64,000 nucleotides of DNA, taken from contig OY987268.1 of the NCBI GenBank assembly GCA_963920665.1, forward strand, positions 7,504,501-7,568,500. The letters run 5' to 3'. The DNA comes from Straminergon stramineum (taxonomy: Eukaryota > Streptophyta > Bryopsida > Hypnales > Calliergonaceae). The position numbers and the translations under genes were made by a program. The notes beneath the pieces were generated by a model. The model was not told the origin of the DNA. It made no database searches and saw nothing but the letters and a program-made list of their open reading frames with translations. Of the stretch, positions 1 through 12,300 are shown in pieces. How positions within the stretch are numbered: the stretch's first letter is position 1; each line of letters starts with the position of its first letter.

Positions 1-513
1 ACAAACAAATATACTAGTCAATCCAAAATTCTCCTGTACTAGCACATCAATTGTGGTACATTGGGACAAGAAAGCAAACAGATTCGGTCAAATGCAAAAA
101 TAAAAACAACAAATCAACCAAACTTTATAGAAAGTGAAGAAACATTAGCTCCAACAACACCAACTATATACCTCATGCCAATGCACTTTCTAAGAACTTC
201 AACTTCAAATTACACAGAGAAACATTGAATTCCAATAGTTCAGCACTTTTCAAGACACTAGACCTCACATAAATCCACATATGTCCCTATGGAACCTGTC
301 CTAGTTTGTAACATGAAATTAGACCTTTCTAAAGATAAAGGTCACAATTTTTGATATCAAAATCACTCCAAATGGCCAAATTGCGGTTCCATACCTACAC
401 TACATTCTCTATGAATAAATTTCACCAAAAATAAAAAATGTTTACAAGTCTTTAAGTCTAGTGGGGATAGATTTTACACAACTAGTATTTGTTCATAGTA
501 GACTTGATTTCTC
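1..513. other. intergenic, no gene seen
   Basis: This AT-rich stretch has no reading frame, RNA gene or clear repeat that I can support. It lies downstream of the decayed minus-strand reading frame that ends near position 514. Confidence 0.5.
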
Positions 514-1194
514 TTACATCCTAGATATTTTAGATCCACCCCGTGATCGTTCATAGCCTCTGGTGGCCGTCGGAGTCGATGCTTCTACTTGGACTTTCTT
601 CAACGTCTTTTCCACAATGCCAACTTTAGTTGAGGGTCCAAGAAGCTTAGTCAAAGCCTTTTCCATCACTCAAGTGTGGTTCAACGAGTTGGTATTTTTT
701 CGTTCTAAAATTTTCCTTGGCAAAACTTTGACACAATTTGATTCCACCACAAGGAATTCACTTGTCTCTTTGTTCAACTCAGACTCTTGTCCAACTTCCT
801 CATTTGTAGTTATGCCTGCATGTTTATGAACCGTCTCCTCTATAAATTTCAACTCTACAAATTAGACCCCTCTATTTTTGAACCCCTTGTCATCACACCA
901 GAATTGTAGAGCAATCTCCTTCTCCTCATCACTATCACTAAACTCCTCTATCGGTGTAACAAACACCATTAGGGGCACCTCCTCAATAAGATCCTTAGAA
1001 TCTTCTATCTTCCTTTTTCTATTGCTACGAACCACTGTAGGGATGAAGGCGGCATTGAGCAATTGTGTTTGCATTATAGATTGCTTATCAACACGTAATG
1101 GCTCCCATCCTACAATTTTTTCAAAACGATAGGGGCACTCTAATTTGCTATAAACACATCCAAAGCAAACCAACACATGCCCGCATTTTTGCAC
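514..1194 (-). pseudogene. decayed C-terminal exon of an unrecognised protein
   Basis: One minus-strand frame runs from about 1194 to a TAA at 514-516. It is interrupted by in-frame stops at 862-864 and just downstream of 670, and another stop lies just upstream of 1194. The predicted residues are non-random: a Cys-rich start (KCGHVLVCFGC), a basic stretch (RSNRKRKIED), an acidic stretch (EEFSDSDEEKE), then Lys/Glu-rich sequence and a Ser/Arg/Gly-rich tail. That three consecutive open blocks share one frame argues for a former exon broken by point mutations rather than chance open frames. I do not recognise the family. It may belong with the coiled-coil remnants at 2538-3230 and further fragments at 1393-1590 and 3600-3782 on the same strand. 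A less likely alternative is a real multi-exon gene whose introns I failed to place. Confidence 0.35.
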
Positions 1195-1639
1195 AATTCA
1201 ATCCCACACATCATTAGGGATCGATGGTTGATTACTACTACCTCATATACCACACATGTTGCCAATCAATAAATACCACAAAGAATTTGCACACTCTTTT
1301 GAATTGAAACCCTAAGAAATTAAAGAAGCTCAAATATAACATGGAAGATCAACTAGAGGTTCTCATCAGTAAAAACTTGAAAATGAGTTCACCTAAAGAT
1401 GAAGGGAGAAAACCTTTACGTTACACTTAAAGCACTTGCATTGAACCTTAGTTGGATTATCAATGGTGCTTGTTAATCCCTTCTTAGCATTTGAATTAGA
1501 TTCACTAGACTGAGATTCTTGAACATCCTTTTCAATGGCTTGCTCTATAGTTGTCTTCAATGTACACTTCAAAGGAACTCCTGCAAACACTTATACAAAT
1601 TAGAAACCCAAATTTATAAATCATAATCCCCCTCTTCCT

Positions 1640-1800
1640 AGATTCCATTAGTTTCCAAGGTCCAAACTCCTCGCCAAACTCTCAGACTAGGTGACCCCCT
1701 AAAGATTCTTCTACATTCATGAATCTAAACAAGATTCCAGACTCCTAGACCAAGTGACCCCGAGATTCTTCTACATTCCTAAATCTAGACAAGGGTTCAA
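1640..1800. repeat. imperfect tandem repeat, about 62-bp unit
   Basis: Two adjacent copies share the words 'agtgacccc', 'agattcttctacattc' and 'aatcta.acaag', separated by about 60 bp (near 1690-1735 and 1750-1795). A weaker third relative follows near 1830-1890. There is no coding potential. This is probably a simple local duplication. Confidence 0.4.
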
Positions 1801-2537
1801 AATTTGGACATGGTCAGGACTATAAATTGTGTTTATTCCTAAGTCTGGATACGGTTGGGACTCCAAATTGTTTTCATTCTTCAATCTAGACAACACCTCC
1901 ATAACATTCACACCTATTCATGAATTAGGATAAACTTTCAACAAACCTTCGTTCCATCCCTACATCAATTATCCTTCTTTGCATTTATTCTATACATTAT
2001 AGAATTTGGATTAGACAAAAAAAAATATTCCTTCTACTCTTTGACTTGCCTAGGACTATTGAATTGCAAATATGAAAACATTGAATACTTATTTGGGTTC
2101 ATAATGTGGACCTAATCTTGGGATTATTATGAGGCAACTCAAAATCTAACACATGACAACAACCTTGTGTGCAACTCTCAATCCTAACTATTTTAACCAC
2201 AATATTTGAAATTTGAAATTAATATAAGAATCATTTCTATTATCTTGAAACAAAACAACAAATGCACAAGGCAAAGATTTTGAAAATCACCACCTACATC
2301 AACTCCAATTTTCACAAGAAAGGAATTCTTGGTATCCTTGACTTTTGCCTCCTTTGATGCCACTACTATCATGGCTACAAGAGTTGGGTGGATCCCAAGA
2401 GCAATTTTATGTTGAGCCAAGAAAGGTTTCTCACATGAACTCAATAGACACTTATATGAAACCTTCACGTGCTCTACAAGACATTAGGGGTGGTAGCAAT
2501 GACTACAAGATGCTGGAACATAGTCCCAACAGCTATA

Positions 2538-3230
2538 CTAGAGACAATACACAAGACAAGAGTTCAACATATGAGTTAAATTAATGGGAACTATAGGGCT
2601 ACCAATGATAGGTCGAGGAAAAAATATATTCCCACCACCCTCTTCCATCCCTTGCAACTGCTTATCCATTGAAGCAAGAAGACCTTTTAGAGACGAGACT
2701 CTATGAAAAAGTTCTTCATTCATAGTTCTACAAATTGCCAACTTACTTTCTAAGATTGTAATTGATTCATTAAAATCACTCACAACTTTATCAAAGCGCT
2801 TCCTCGTTGCCTGGGCACATACTTTACAAAATTCAAGCACTTCTGATTCTATTACTAGATTGACCAACAACTAGTCTATCAAAGTCTTTGAACCCAACTT
2901 AGTAACTAGGCCATGTCTTGAAAGAAGAGTCATCTCTTCTATTGGCATCCTCACTGCAAGCTCCACACTTTCAATCTTACCATATTCAAACTCAGTCTTT
3001 TGGACCATCTCAAGCCTATGTGAGCAAAGCATTATGGCTTGGCGAAGCTTGTCCTCTAGGTCTACACTTTGTAAGGTGCTTTCATTGAGGGAAAACTCAC
3101 AATTTCTTACCATCTCTAACCTCTCTTGAATCAACCTTTCCATCACCTCTAAATCACTTCTCACCTAAAAGGCACAGTTCAAAGCTCCTCTCGGACCTTT
3201 CCCTCCAACCTTCTTTCCCATGGTTGCAAC
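2538..3230 (-). pseudogene. broken coiled-coil reading frame
   Basis: On the minus strand a single frame covers about 210 codons from 3164 to 2538 with one internal TAG at 2871-2873. A further TAG at 3165-3167 separates it from a possible ATG start near 3221. The residues form heptad-like, Glu/Lys/Leu-rich sequence (for example EVMERLIQERLEMV and LEDKLRQAI upstream of the break, and ESKLAICRTMNEEL after it), typical of a coiled coil. Upstream, the word EGKVREEL appears in another frame, suggesting an additional frameshift near 3190. No domain points to a specific family. It could be a decayed plant coiled-coil gene or a structural protein of a transposon. Neighbouring minus-strand fragments at 3600-3782 and 1393-1590 may be parts of the same locus. 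Confidence 0.35.
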
Positions 3231-3789
3231 TCCTAAATCTTGGCACTCACTCTTGACACTCAATTTTCACTCACAAGGAAAATTTGTTACCACCTCCAAG
3301 ACATGCACAATGCACCTTCTCTTTCCAATTGTGGTAGGACAAGGAGCACCTTCCCTGATTTCTCTCACTCTCTTCTCTCTACAACTAATATTTTTCTTCT
3401 TCCAAAGTTCTACATGATACTTACAACGCTCGTCCCTAAATTGACATCAGTGGACCTTGTTTCCCATGGACATGTATACAAGCCCACGAGCAAATTGAAA
3501 AGTCATTTTTTTGTTAGACATTTCATCTATCTCGTACACCCTTCTGAAGAAGTTGTAGATGGCCTCTTGCTCCTCTACAATAGTCTGAGCATTGCATTTT
3601 CACCCACTTTTACTAGACTTGGGCCCAAAATACTGACAAATTAAGCTTTCAAAAACTTGGTCCTCATTATCACAAATCCAAATGCCTTCATCAAAAACAC
3701 CATCTACTTGAAAGTGATCACCCATTTGTACCTGATGATAGTCTGCATGGCTTCCATTAACATGCAACGAACTATTGTACAAGAACCTA

Positions 3790-5142
3790 AGCCTCTCTAT
3801 GACTAAAAATGAAACCCTCTGTCATTATCAAAAAACACATGAACTTGGTGCAAGAACCTAAAACTGAGATTAAAAAAAAGAAGCAAGATTATTAACTTTG
3901 CATGTACATTACTTCCACACACTTAAAACTTAAAGCTCAACACTAACAAGACTTCTTGAGCTAGAACACAACTAGACCTTTACATAATGAAAAAGGACTA
4001 CAACCTAATTATAATCCAATTTTGATTGAACATAAGCTTCACTACAAAAGCACATTTATATACATCCAATATCAATTTCGCTAAACCCTAAAGTAACAAA
4101 CATATAAGTTAACGTCGCCATTGCTCATACATTGACAAAAATAGAAACTTCACCCTTGTAGACTACCCACATGCCTCTCAAGTTGAAGCATGCAAACTAC
4201 AAAAATGCTGGCACACCTAGTCTTAAAGAAAATTGAATGGCAGAGAACTCAATGCAATAGCAGGACAAAGTGCAATGTGGAAAGGAGATGTTGAGGACAG
4301 GAAAGAAGGAGCTTCAATGAAGAGTAAAAATATGGTGTTCTTTTACAGAAAATATGGTGGGAGGGTGGTGCATTGGGCGCCAAGTGGGTCATCTTAGAGA
4401 TTTGTACATAGAACCCTAAGTCGCCCTTACACCTTCCGAAGATGGACTCTGATGACATGGCAAGTTAATGATGTGATACAAAAGTGCAGTTTGGTAGTCT
4501 CTTCCACCATCCTTTTGTTGTCCATTCCTCAGTACCTCAACTTAACCAGTGCCCTGCTCTAAGGACCAAATTAACTTCCCATGACACTTTAATTAATGGT
4601 CATGTTTGTTAAAATTACATGTTTTAGAGCTCCAAAATTTAAAGACATTCAAGTGCACAAACCTCTAATAATAGAGGCTTTAGGTGGGTATTTGAAAAGG
4701 CATGAATTTCTAGAAATTTCTCCATTTTAAGGAATATGACAATCTTTCTATTTCAAGGGACACCCATGAATCTGGTGTTTATGGCAAGGATACATTTGTG
4801 GTGAGTCTTGTGGATGCACATTCAGAGATCGAAGAGTTCGAAGTTCTAGCTAGTATCTGAACCGTTAAGGACAATATTTTCAAGGAGGTCCTTAACTACT
4901 AGGTGGCATTGGACCTGTAAATACTGTCTAGGTCAATATCACAGCCCCAGCTTCACGAGCATATCAGAAAATCGAATACTTAGCTAAGTACCTTTCCTCA
5001 GAATCCCTTACCTTACCGATACCTCAGAATCAGGAAATCCGGGTAACACTCATAACATTTTGCAGTGATCGACTTTAGACCGACACAAAAGCATTTCCTT
5101 ACATAGAAAATGCATGCCCAGAAAATTTGACTCTCCCAAAAT
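3790..5142. other. intergenic, downstream of the first UGT
   Basis: I see no convincing gene here. A 69-codon minus-strand open frame at 4249-4458 has no recognisable similarity and no intron context, so I treat it as chance. The segment nearest 5143 is presumably the 3' untranslated and terminator region of the minus-strand UGT. Confidence 0.4.
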
Positions 5143-7087
5143 CTAACAATTAGAGCCATCTTTGGTCCTCAAGCTGGTAATAAGTTCCACGAACTGCGAC
5201 AACGCTGCTTGCGAAGAGCCTCCTTTCGAAACGGCCTTCGTTGCCGCCATCTGCAAATTCCGAGCATTCCTCCGAATCTCTGACACCTCTGGATCCTCTG
5301 TCTCACTGTCGCCCATGATCTTCTTTACCTTGTCAGCAATTTCCTCTTTCAAAACAACTGCACTTCCATCTTCCGCAGTACTCTGTCGAAGCTCCATCCC
5401 AACTTTCCAAACGCTCGTCACGTAGTGCAAGTTCGTGTTCTGGTCGGCGAAGCGAGGCCACCCTAGCATCGGCACGCCACTGGAGATGCTCTCGATGGTG
5501 GAGTTCCACCCGCAGTGCGTCAGAAATGCTCCGACGGCCGGATGCGACAGCACGGCAGTCTGAGGCGCCCACGGCACCAGAAGCGCTCGATTCTGCGTCC
5601 GTTTCACAAACTCCGTGAACAGAGTTTGACATTCTCTGTTCTGGGACGTGTCGTCAATGAGATCCGGCCGAATGACCCACAGAAACGCGACGTTGCTTGA
5701 CTCTAAACCAGCCGCGAATTCTCGCATCTGCAACATGGAGACCGTCACCATGCTCCCGAACGAAACGAACACCACCGATTTCGGTTTTCGTCCGTCGAGC
5801 CAAGAGAGCGACAGGGGATCCTCTTCCCACAACCCACTCCCAACTCCAGCCAAGGAAACCTCTTCCACGCCATCGACAGCTGCGGCGTCCAATACCAGCG
5901 GCCCAACGGCGAAAATATTGTCATTCATAGACCCTCTCATGGCGTTCAGGACGTCGCCCTCCAAATCAGAGAATGTGTTGAGAAGAATGCCATCGCAGTC
6001 CGGTAACAGGGGATTCTGATGCTCCCGATAGAAGCGAGTGCAGAAATTATCGAGGTCGTGAGTGAGTACGTAAGTTGGGATATCCTCCACTCTCATGGTG
6101 GGAGAGCCACCAGGAAGGCAAGTGAGGCGTGCGGAGCGAGCTGCCGCTTCGGAGTCACTCTGCGGCAGTGACAGCGTGAGCGTCACTGCATTCATAGTCG
6201 GAGTGGATGCGTCTGGAGGAGCTGGGATCGGGAGAATCCCTGCTGCAATGAATGCATTCAGGTTGTAGCAGCAGTGGTTGGAAATGGCGGAGGAGGCCAC
6301 GAATGCCACCACGGGGATGTCCAAACATCTGGCGATGTGATGCACTGAAGTAAATAGTTTGTCCCGGATGATGCAGGTGATGGAAGTTCTCTGTAGAAGA
6401 TTGATGAAGAACTCTTCAAAGACGGGCCCCATTTCCAATGTGACTTTGCAGAAGGCCGTGAGGTCACGTAGGCGGGGATGCTCTTCTGGAAGCCCATCTG
6501 ACACCGTGACGAACTCAATACCTTCGCTGCACAGCAAGTGCACACTTCAATTTCAGCATACAAGATTGAAATTTACAGTAGCATACTGATAAAATAAATT
6601 CACTCAGGACCGAATCAATGAACAACGCTTTGAATATCAATTCAAGAGGGAAAAGTACGTAGATCGATCCTGTCCTTAGAGGGACTGTAATTCATTGACC
6701 TGGGACGTGCACGATTTCGATTCTAGTCTGATTGTGTACAAAATCCTGGAACATACAGGATAAGAACTAGGACAGCTGCAGTTATTGATATGTGTCCTCG
6801 TACGTGTGGCTCAATAAACTAGCTAGCTTGTCGAAAGCAGATTTGAAAGACACTGATTAAGGAATTCATCGAGGATGTGAGCTTGCTTACTGATCTGGGT
6901 GCGTGGCTGAGGAGCTTCTAGATTTCATGAAGCGGTCATGGATGTGGGTGGTGTTGACGAACGTAATGCGGAAGCCATGGACTGCAACCAACTTCTTCGC
7001 CAGCTGTAAGAACGGAGTGACATGGCCTTGCGCAGGATACGGGATGAGCACAGCGTGCAACTTTCTGCTAGCATTCTCGGACTTCAT
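5143..7087 (-). CDS. UDP-glycosyltransferase (family 1 UGT), copy 1
   Basis: Two exons on the minus strand: 7087-6891 and 6526-5143, with a 364-bp GT-AG intron (donor GTAAGC, acceptor TGCAG) splitting codon 66. The product is 526 aa, slightly longer than the usual 450-500 aa of plant UGTs. The start at 7087 is the first ATG in frame; an upstream TTG is not a start. The N-terminal acceptor-binding half shows [10 protein letters not shown] with the expected catalytic His at residue 22, and TCIIRD places the partner Asp at residue 121. The C-terminal half carries the complete 44-residue PSPG sugar-donor box at residues 385-428, from WAPQ through THCGWNS to FADQ. The final Gln is typical of UDP-glucose users. 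There is no signal peptide, so it is a cytosolic enzyme transferring sugar to a small hydrophobic acceptor. The acceptor cannot be read from sequence. It is a close paralogue of the gene at 17863, in opposite orientation. Confidence 0.93.
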
Positions 7088-7139
7088 CTTGAGACTCTCT
7101 GGAATCAACCAAACTAAAACTAACTACCAATCGATGTAA

Positions 7140-8035
7140 CCCCAATTTGTTCCCTGAAGAGGATTATATCCCTAAGGAATCTGAAAACTAAAAACCGTCA
7201 AAGAAATATGCTGCCGAACCTGGATTGTAGTCCCCGAACTACAGAACCGGTCGAGCCGGTTATGGGACATAACCCTCTTCGCAGGATCTATAGTAAAAGG
7301 ACTCGTCCGATGCAAGATCTGAAGGCTCTAGCTGCGGCTTGAAGCGGACAGCAGAAGTGGATATGCACGTAATTCTCGTGGGCATATCTACTGGCAATGC
7401 GCCACATCAGGGTCGACAACTTCAGCAGTACGAGCAGACGGCTAGACTGTAGCAGCGGCGAATGGGCTGCCATCGCCTGTAGATTAGCCGGGTGACCCTC
7501 TGAATCACCTAAACTCTCCCCTAAAGCCTAAGTACTGAAACGAGTAGGGTTTAGGTCCGTAGCGGAGCACCGTGAGGCTCGTAGCTTTAGTAATGAGGTG
7601 AGGAGTGCTGTGTAGGGTAAACATCAAAGAGGTAGTCCTATTTCTAGCTAGAAATTTTTGGTTTTATTAAAAAAATATCAAGGGTAGCCCGGCCATTCTC
7701 CGGGCTATGGCGACCAAGGTCGCCGCTGGTACAGATGTTCTCCCTGAGCAGACTTCTCATGTGCTTGAATTGGTCCTTAGTTTTTGATTGCCCCTGGGTG
7801 AGACGTTGTGGCTATCGATGCTTCAACAGAGCTGTACTCCCCTGTGCTTCGCGTCTTGGTGTCCCTTTGCTTGTCAGTCCGTCGGTCCGGTCTTTCTCTG
7901 TTGCCTCCCTCCCCTTGTTCCCCTCTGTGACTCCTCCCCACCAGACCACCTGTGGCTGGCGGTCATGTAACTTATTTTCTGCAATGAAATCCCAGTTTCA
8001 TTTGTGTTGAAAAATTAAAAAAAAATACAGAGCTG
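7140..8035. mobile_element. GC-rich retroelement debris (LINE-like ends)
   Basis: This block is more GC- and CpG-rich than the DNA around it. At 7680-7735 there are two adjacent perfect hairpins, AGCCCGG/CCGGGCT and GCGACC/GGTCGC. At 7970-8027 the plus strand ends in GAAATCCCAGTTTC followed by an A-rich tail of nine A residues, like the 3' end of a non-LTR retrotransposon. A second AT-rich end (TTTTTTTAATAAAACC on the minus strand) lies near 7670. No reverse transcriptase is present, so these would be 5'-truncated ends. Minus-strand codons at 7288-7473 look coding-like but cannot be assigned. Confidence 0.35.
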
Positions 8036-9232
8036 TTCACACAATTTGCGTTCACCCCTTGCGACGTGGACATCCGTCTACTGGCTTCCACTGGGACAAC
8101 AATAATATTTCTCTTCAATCTGGTTAGTACACATTTCCTTGTTCAGCTCAGAGTTTCCATGTTCCATCTGCCCATTTTGGTCCACTTTTTTCTGACATGA
8201 TGTGACAAACTTCAGTGTTCGACTGAGAATTTCTCTGTAAGTTAAGTTATTGGGACCATTCATTGGGCCAAGACTGTGACATTCTACTGCACAAACTGAG
8301 ACTGTTGCAGACTTGCATATGTATTTATGAATATTCCAGGCTGAAAAAAAAGTGACAGTGTCGTGAATATTGGACATTATAATGAAATTGACGTCTCAAC
8401 CTCGCATTCAGACTGGTAGTGCAATCGATGGACCACTTATTAATTAGTTTTTGTCCCTATTTAACTACTGAATGCGACCATTCAAGGATCAGTCACAACT
8501 CACAACCAGGCTCAGTATCGCAGCTAGTTGCTAGCTAGCTTCCTTCCAAACCAGGTATTCTCTGCAGCAAAATTGAATTGATTTTGACAAATTTCAGAAG
8601 CCACGTAGACGCACCCTCAGATTGGGTCTCACAAATTGGCCCTCAATGCGTAAATTTTCAAGATGCATCAAGTGTAGGTCGAATTTTCGGCCAAAATCTG
8701 TAAGCGAATAGGTCACAATTTGGGTATAGGGAAGAAAAGTTGGGTACTCTAAACATTTTAAAGAGATGCTGCCGTGGTTCTCGTCTTTAGAAGCTTGCTG
8801 GACTCGTTGTCTTGTACCTTACCAAGAGCAAATTCTGTCAACAAGGACATGATGCATGAAACTTTGCTGCATTCAAAGGGCCATTCCTTCAGAAGTAACC
8901 TTCCCTTTCACACCTCACACCAATTGTAAGGAGGGCACCCCCCAAATGCACCATTGACCCAAAACCACCATCATCACTCAAAGTACATCTTCAAAACCAA
9001 TATGTATTTATGTGGAAGAAACAATTACAAAACCTCTACCCAAAGAAAACATTGACTCTTCACAATGTCAATGCAAGAGAGTTTCACCATCATGGCATGT
9101 TTTGATGGTTAAAGAGAGGCAGATTAGGACTAATAATGCTCATTGCTTGCCTTATGCAAATTTCCAACATAGCATATATGAAGTAGAAATGTCATTGGTC
9201 TAGCATCAAGAGAAATCTAAGCAAAATCTCTA
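8036..9232. other. intergenic between the UGT genes
   Basis: I find no gene here. Positions 9060-9112 are an imperfect copy of 9413-9466 (shared core TGGCATGTTTTGAT), and the 15-bp word at 9066-9080 reappears inverted near 9497, so this looks like the edge of an old repeat. Confidence 0.4.
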
Positions 9233-9382
9233 CTACTACCAACCAAGGCTTTTTTTTTGGACTAGTGTCCCCTGTACTGGCTTCACTACACATGCCACAT
9301 TTAGGAGGGACAGATTCACATTGGTCAGATTCTGACAGATCTAGCGAAATTTCGCTTGAAAAAAAACCCTACTACCAACCAA
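9233..9382 (+). mobile_element. short retro-inserted sequence with 14-bp target duplication
   Basis: The 14-mer CTACTACCAACCAA occurs at 9233-9246 and again at 9369-9382. Between them are 122 bp (9247-9368) that end in an A tract directly before the second copy. A long target duplication plus a 3' A tract is the signature of target-primed reverse transcription by a LINE machinery, so this is a SINE or a short processed insertion. I do not see clear A and B boxes of a tRNA-derived SINE. The insertion interrupts a diverged repeat recognisable on both sides. Confidence 0.55.
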
Positions 9383-12300
9383 TATTACCTCAGTGAGTGT
9401 GGATCCATGTAACACAATCTAAATGCAAGAGACTTTCATCATTGTGGCATGTTTTGATTGGTTAAGCAATCTAAGAAGTCAAATGGCTCAATTCTCTTGC
9501 ATTGACATTATGTTTAGTAATTGCAAAGCAAACCAAGTCATCAAGAATAATCACCAATCAATACCAACCTCAATGCCTTGCCACTTAGTATATAGGTCCT
9601 AACTAGTGATTATTTATAAGTACTTGGTCTACTTTAGAGTTACCTAGTCTATAGCTTTCTGCATACAATATTCAAATGTCACATTCTTTAGTACAATAGA
9701 ACCTACTTTCACTTGCCAACAAGTAACTTAAATATGAAAATTTGACAAATTTGGTATTAGTAACTAGGCATAGTAGCAAAAAGTGGCAGTTTTGGGGCAC
9801 CCACCTTACTTTTAGCATTGCACCATGTGTTGTTAAAAAAAATTCCCCACAAGGTGAGGCTCATACCAAAAAGGATGCTAACATCGTTCAACCTGGGCTT
9901 CAAGCAACTTTGAAAATGGCCTATGCCTATCATCTAATGTCTGGGAAGAACCAGTTGCTAGTTCAAAGTTAGCTAGTGGAATTGGTAAAAAAAACAGTTG
10001 CAACTTGAAAACATTGGCTAAAAATTGGTGGAAACAAACGAGAAATCGATTTTGAATGGGAAATCCAGAGAAAATAACCAGACTCTGTACTTGATAAACC
10101 GGTTCAACTTGAAAATTGAAGGAAAATAGCCGGTAAAACTCAAAAAACTTCCCAAACGCTGCTGCCATCATTCCAGCAGCGTCCGTCACTGCTGTGCCCC
10201 TCCTGAGCCATCCCTGACCTCAGCATTCACTACCTCAGCGTTATCTCAGCATCCTCACGTCACCTTGCTTTAGAGGTAACTTACATTATCGCAGTATCCC
10301 AAAAGGATGTTGTTTTCAAAACTCTTGGCAACAATATAATTTTGACACTAAGCTGTCGAAAAAATGTTGGAAAAACTCTCATTTCTCTGCCTCCGTAATT
10401 AGTGTTAAGGTAGCATGCTGTAAAAGCAATCATGTTCTAAATGTGACCCCTATCTAAGAATGGGTGACATATTCCTTGAAATATCTATTACTGGCAATGA
10501 TGAGTTAGGTAGGTTTCAATGGTTGCTTTCAGAGCATACTACCTTAAAAAGAATGTAAAGAATGTAAAACTAGTCACGTGTTGGAAAGAATGTTGAAAAA
10601 AGTATAACAAAAGTGAAAAAAAAAGATGGTTGGAAAAAGTGTTGGAAAAATTGGTTGTCAAAGAATTGTTCTTCACTTTTGCAAAGGCTATCTTTTTTTC
10701 CAACAGTAAAAAATTTTCACACTTTTTCGGAAACTTTTTCTAATACTATAATGTTGAATAACATTTCAATATTCTTTTTTTTAACACTTTAGTGTCCAAA
10801 AATGTGTCAAAATGTTGTGAATTTCTTGACATTTCAGTTTCAACACTTTTAGTGTTGAAAATGATAAATAAATAAAAGTTTAAAAAAAGAATACCCTTTT
10901 TGGATAGTGCTCACTTGATATAGTATAAATATGTTGGCATTTGCAATATTGCTTATCATCATGTTGCCGCTAAATCACATTGACTCTAGAGCACACAAGG
11001 ATAGACTTTGTATTGATGTAATTAAGGTTGAGTCTAATTTCAATTTGTTCACTTGCTAGAATTTTTATTCAATGAAAGGGTGAGGCAAAAATTGTGTTGT
11101 CCACACACAAAAATTCATGTCAAGCTATCTTCTAGAAAATCTTCACCAAAGGTTGTTTTCAAGCTAAGGTGTTGTGATTCTATTATCACAAACATTAGAG
11201 AAGATTTGGGCCGTGTGGAGGGTTGTTTGACTTCCAGTAAATGAGTAAATACAATGAAATATAAATAATAATTCAAAAAATTATTATATAATAAAACTAA
11301 TAATTGTTTAATCACCAATCTAACAAGGCATGCAAGTTGACACAAATTGGCAAGATTCTTTGGTAACAAGATTTGGGCTGATTTTTTCTCCGTTTCCACA
11401 TTTGCATGATGTCAAACGAACTTCCTAAGGGCTGAAATTCTCTCTAATGGTGGCAGTTTTGCCATTTTATCTACTTCGAGAATTTCTGTACTTTAATATG
11501 AATGTTTTCCACTAAATTTTTGATGAACTTAGCATGGCTATAGGTACATACTAGTACCCCCTATTGCAAAATTTGCAACATCAAACTTTATAGTAATATG
11601 CCCCTTCTTTAGACTCCAAAACATAGATGAAAAAGGGGCCCATTTGTATAACAAATGGGATTGCGACAAATTTTTGTAACACTATGCATGTATAATGGTT
11701 TGGGATCTTTTAACCATTTGGAGACCAACTAACCACTTATTGTTTTATTGGTCAAAATATGCTTGTATGAACTAAATGACATAGACTAAAGTTCAAATGA
11801 TTCTTCTCATTTAATGAACTAAATGATATAGTCTAAAGTTCAAATTTTCCTTAACAATGTACAAACACATTCCAAAATTTTGATGAAACTTCCAAAATAC
11901 ACATCATCCCTAGTTTTCTATGTGTTTTCAAGAAAAAAATCATTTATAAATGTATAAAAAAAACAGTTTGGATGAATATAAATGAGAAGAAGTATAGAGA
12001 TGGCACCTACACCAAAAACAATGGAAGTAATTACACTCGTGTTGATAACATGCATAGACATTTACTCACTTTAGTATGATTTAAGATGCCAAATGAATGA
12101 TAAAAAATGGATGCATGTCAATTTGTGGATATGGTGGTAATGATGTCAAATTGTCAACATGAGTAAAAAAGAATGCCAATCATATAAAACTACATTATTT
12201 GTTCTAGAAATTATTTTTTCAAAGCCAAATAATTTTTTTCTCTAAACTCTATACTCCAAAAATTATCAATGATCTCTCTAGAGATCTCTATGTCTTCATT

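Noticed and set aside
5515..6019. Plus-strand open frames across the UGT copy 1 exon 2
   Set aside because: They are antisense shadows of the GC-rich UGT coding sequence; the same happens on the minus strand at 18639-19760.
7088..7108. Upstream extension of UGT copy 1 exon 1
   Set aside because: The extended frame would start on TTG. The first ATG in frame is at 7087 and matches the start of the paralogue in length.
10370..10870. A structured element made of GTTGGAAAAA-like words
   Set aside because: The segment is low-complexity A/T-rich sequence. Its apparent foldback symmetry is weak and may be compositional.
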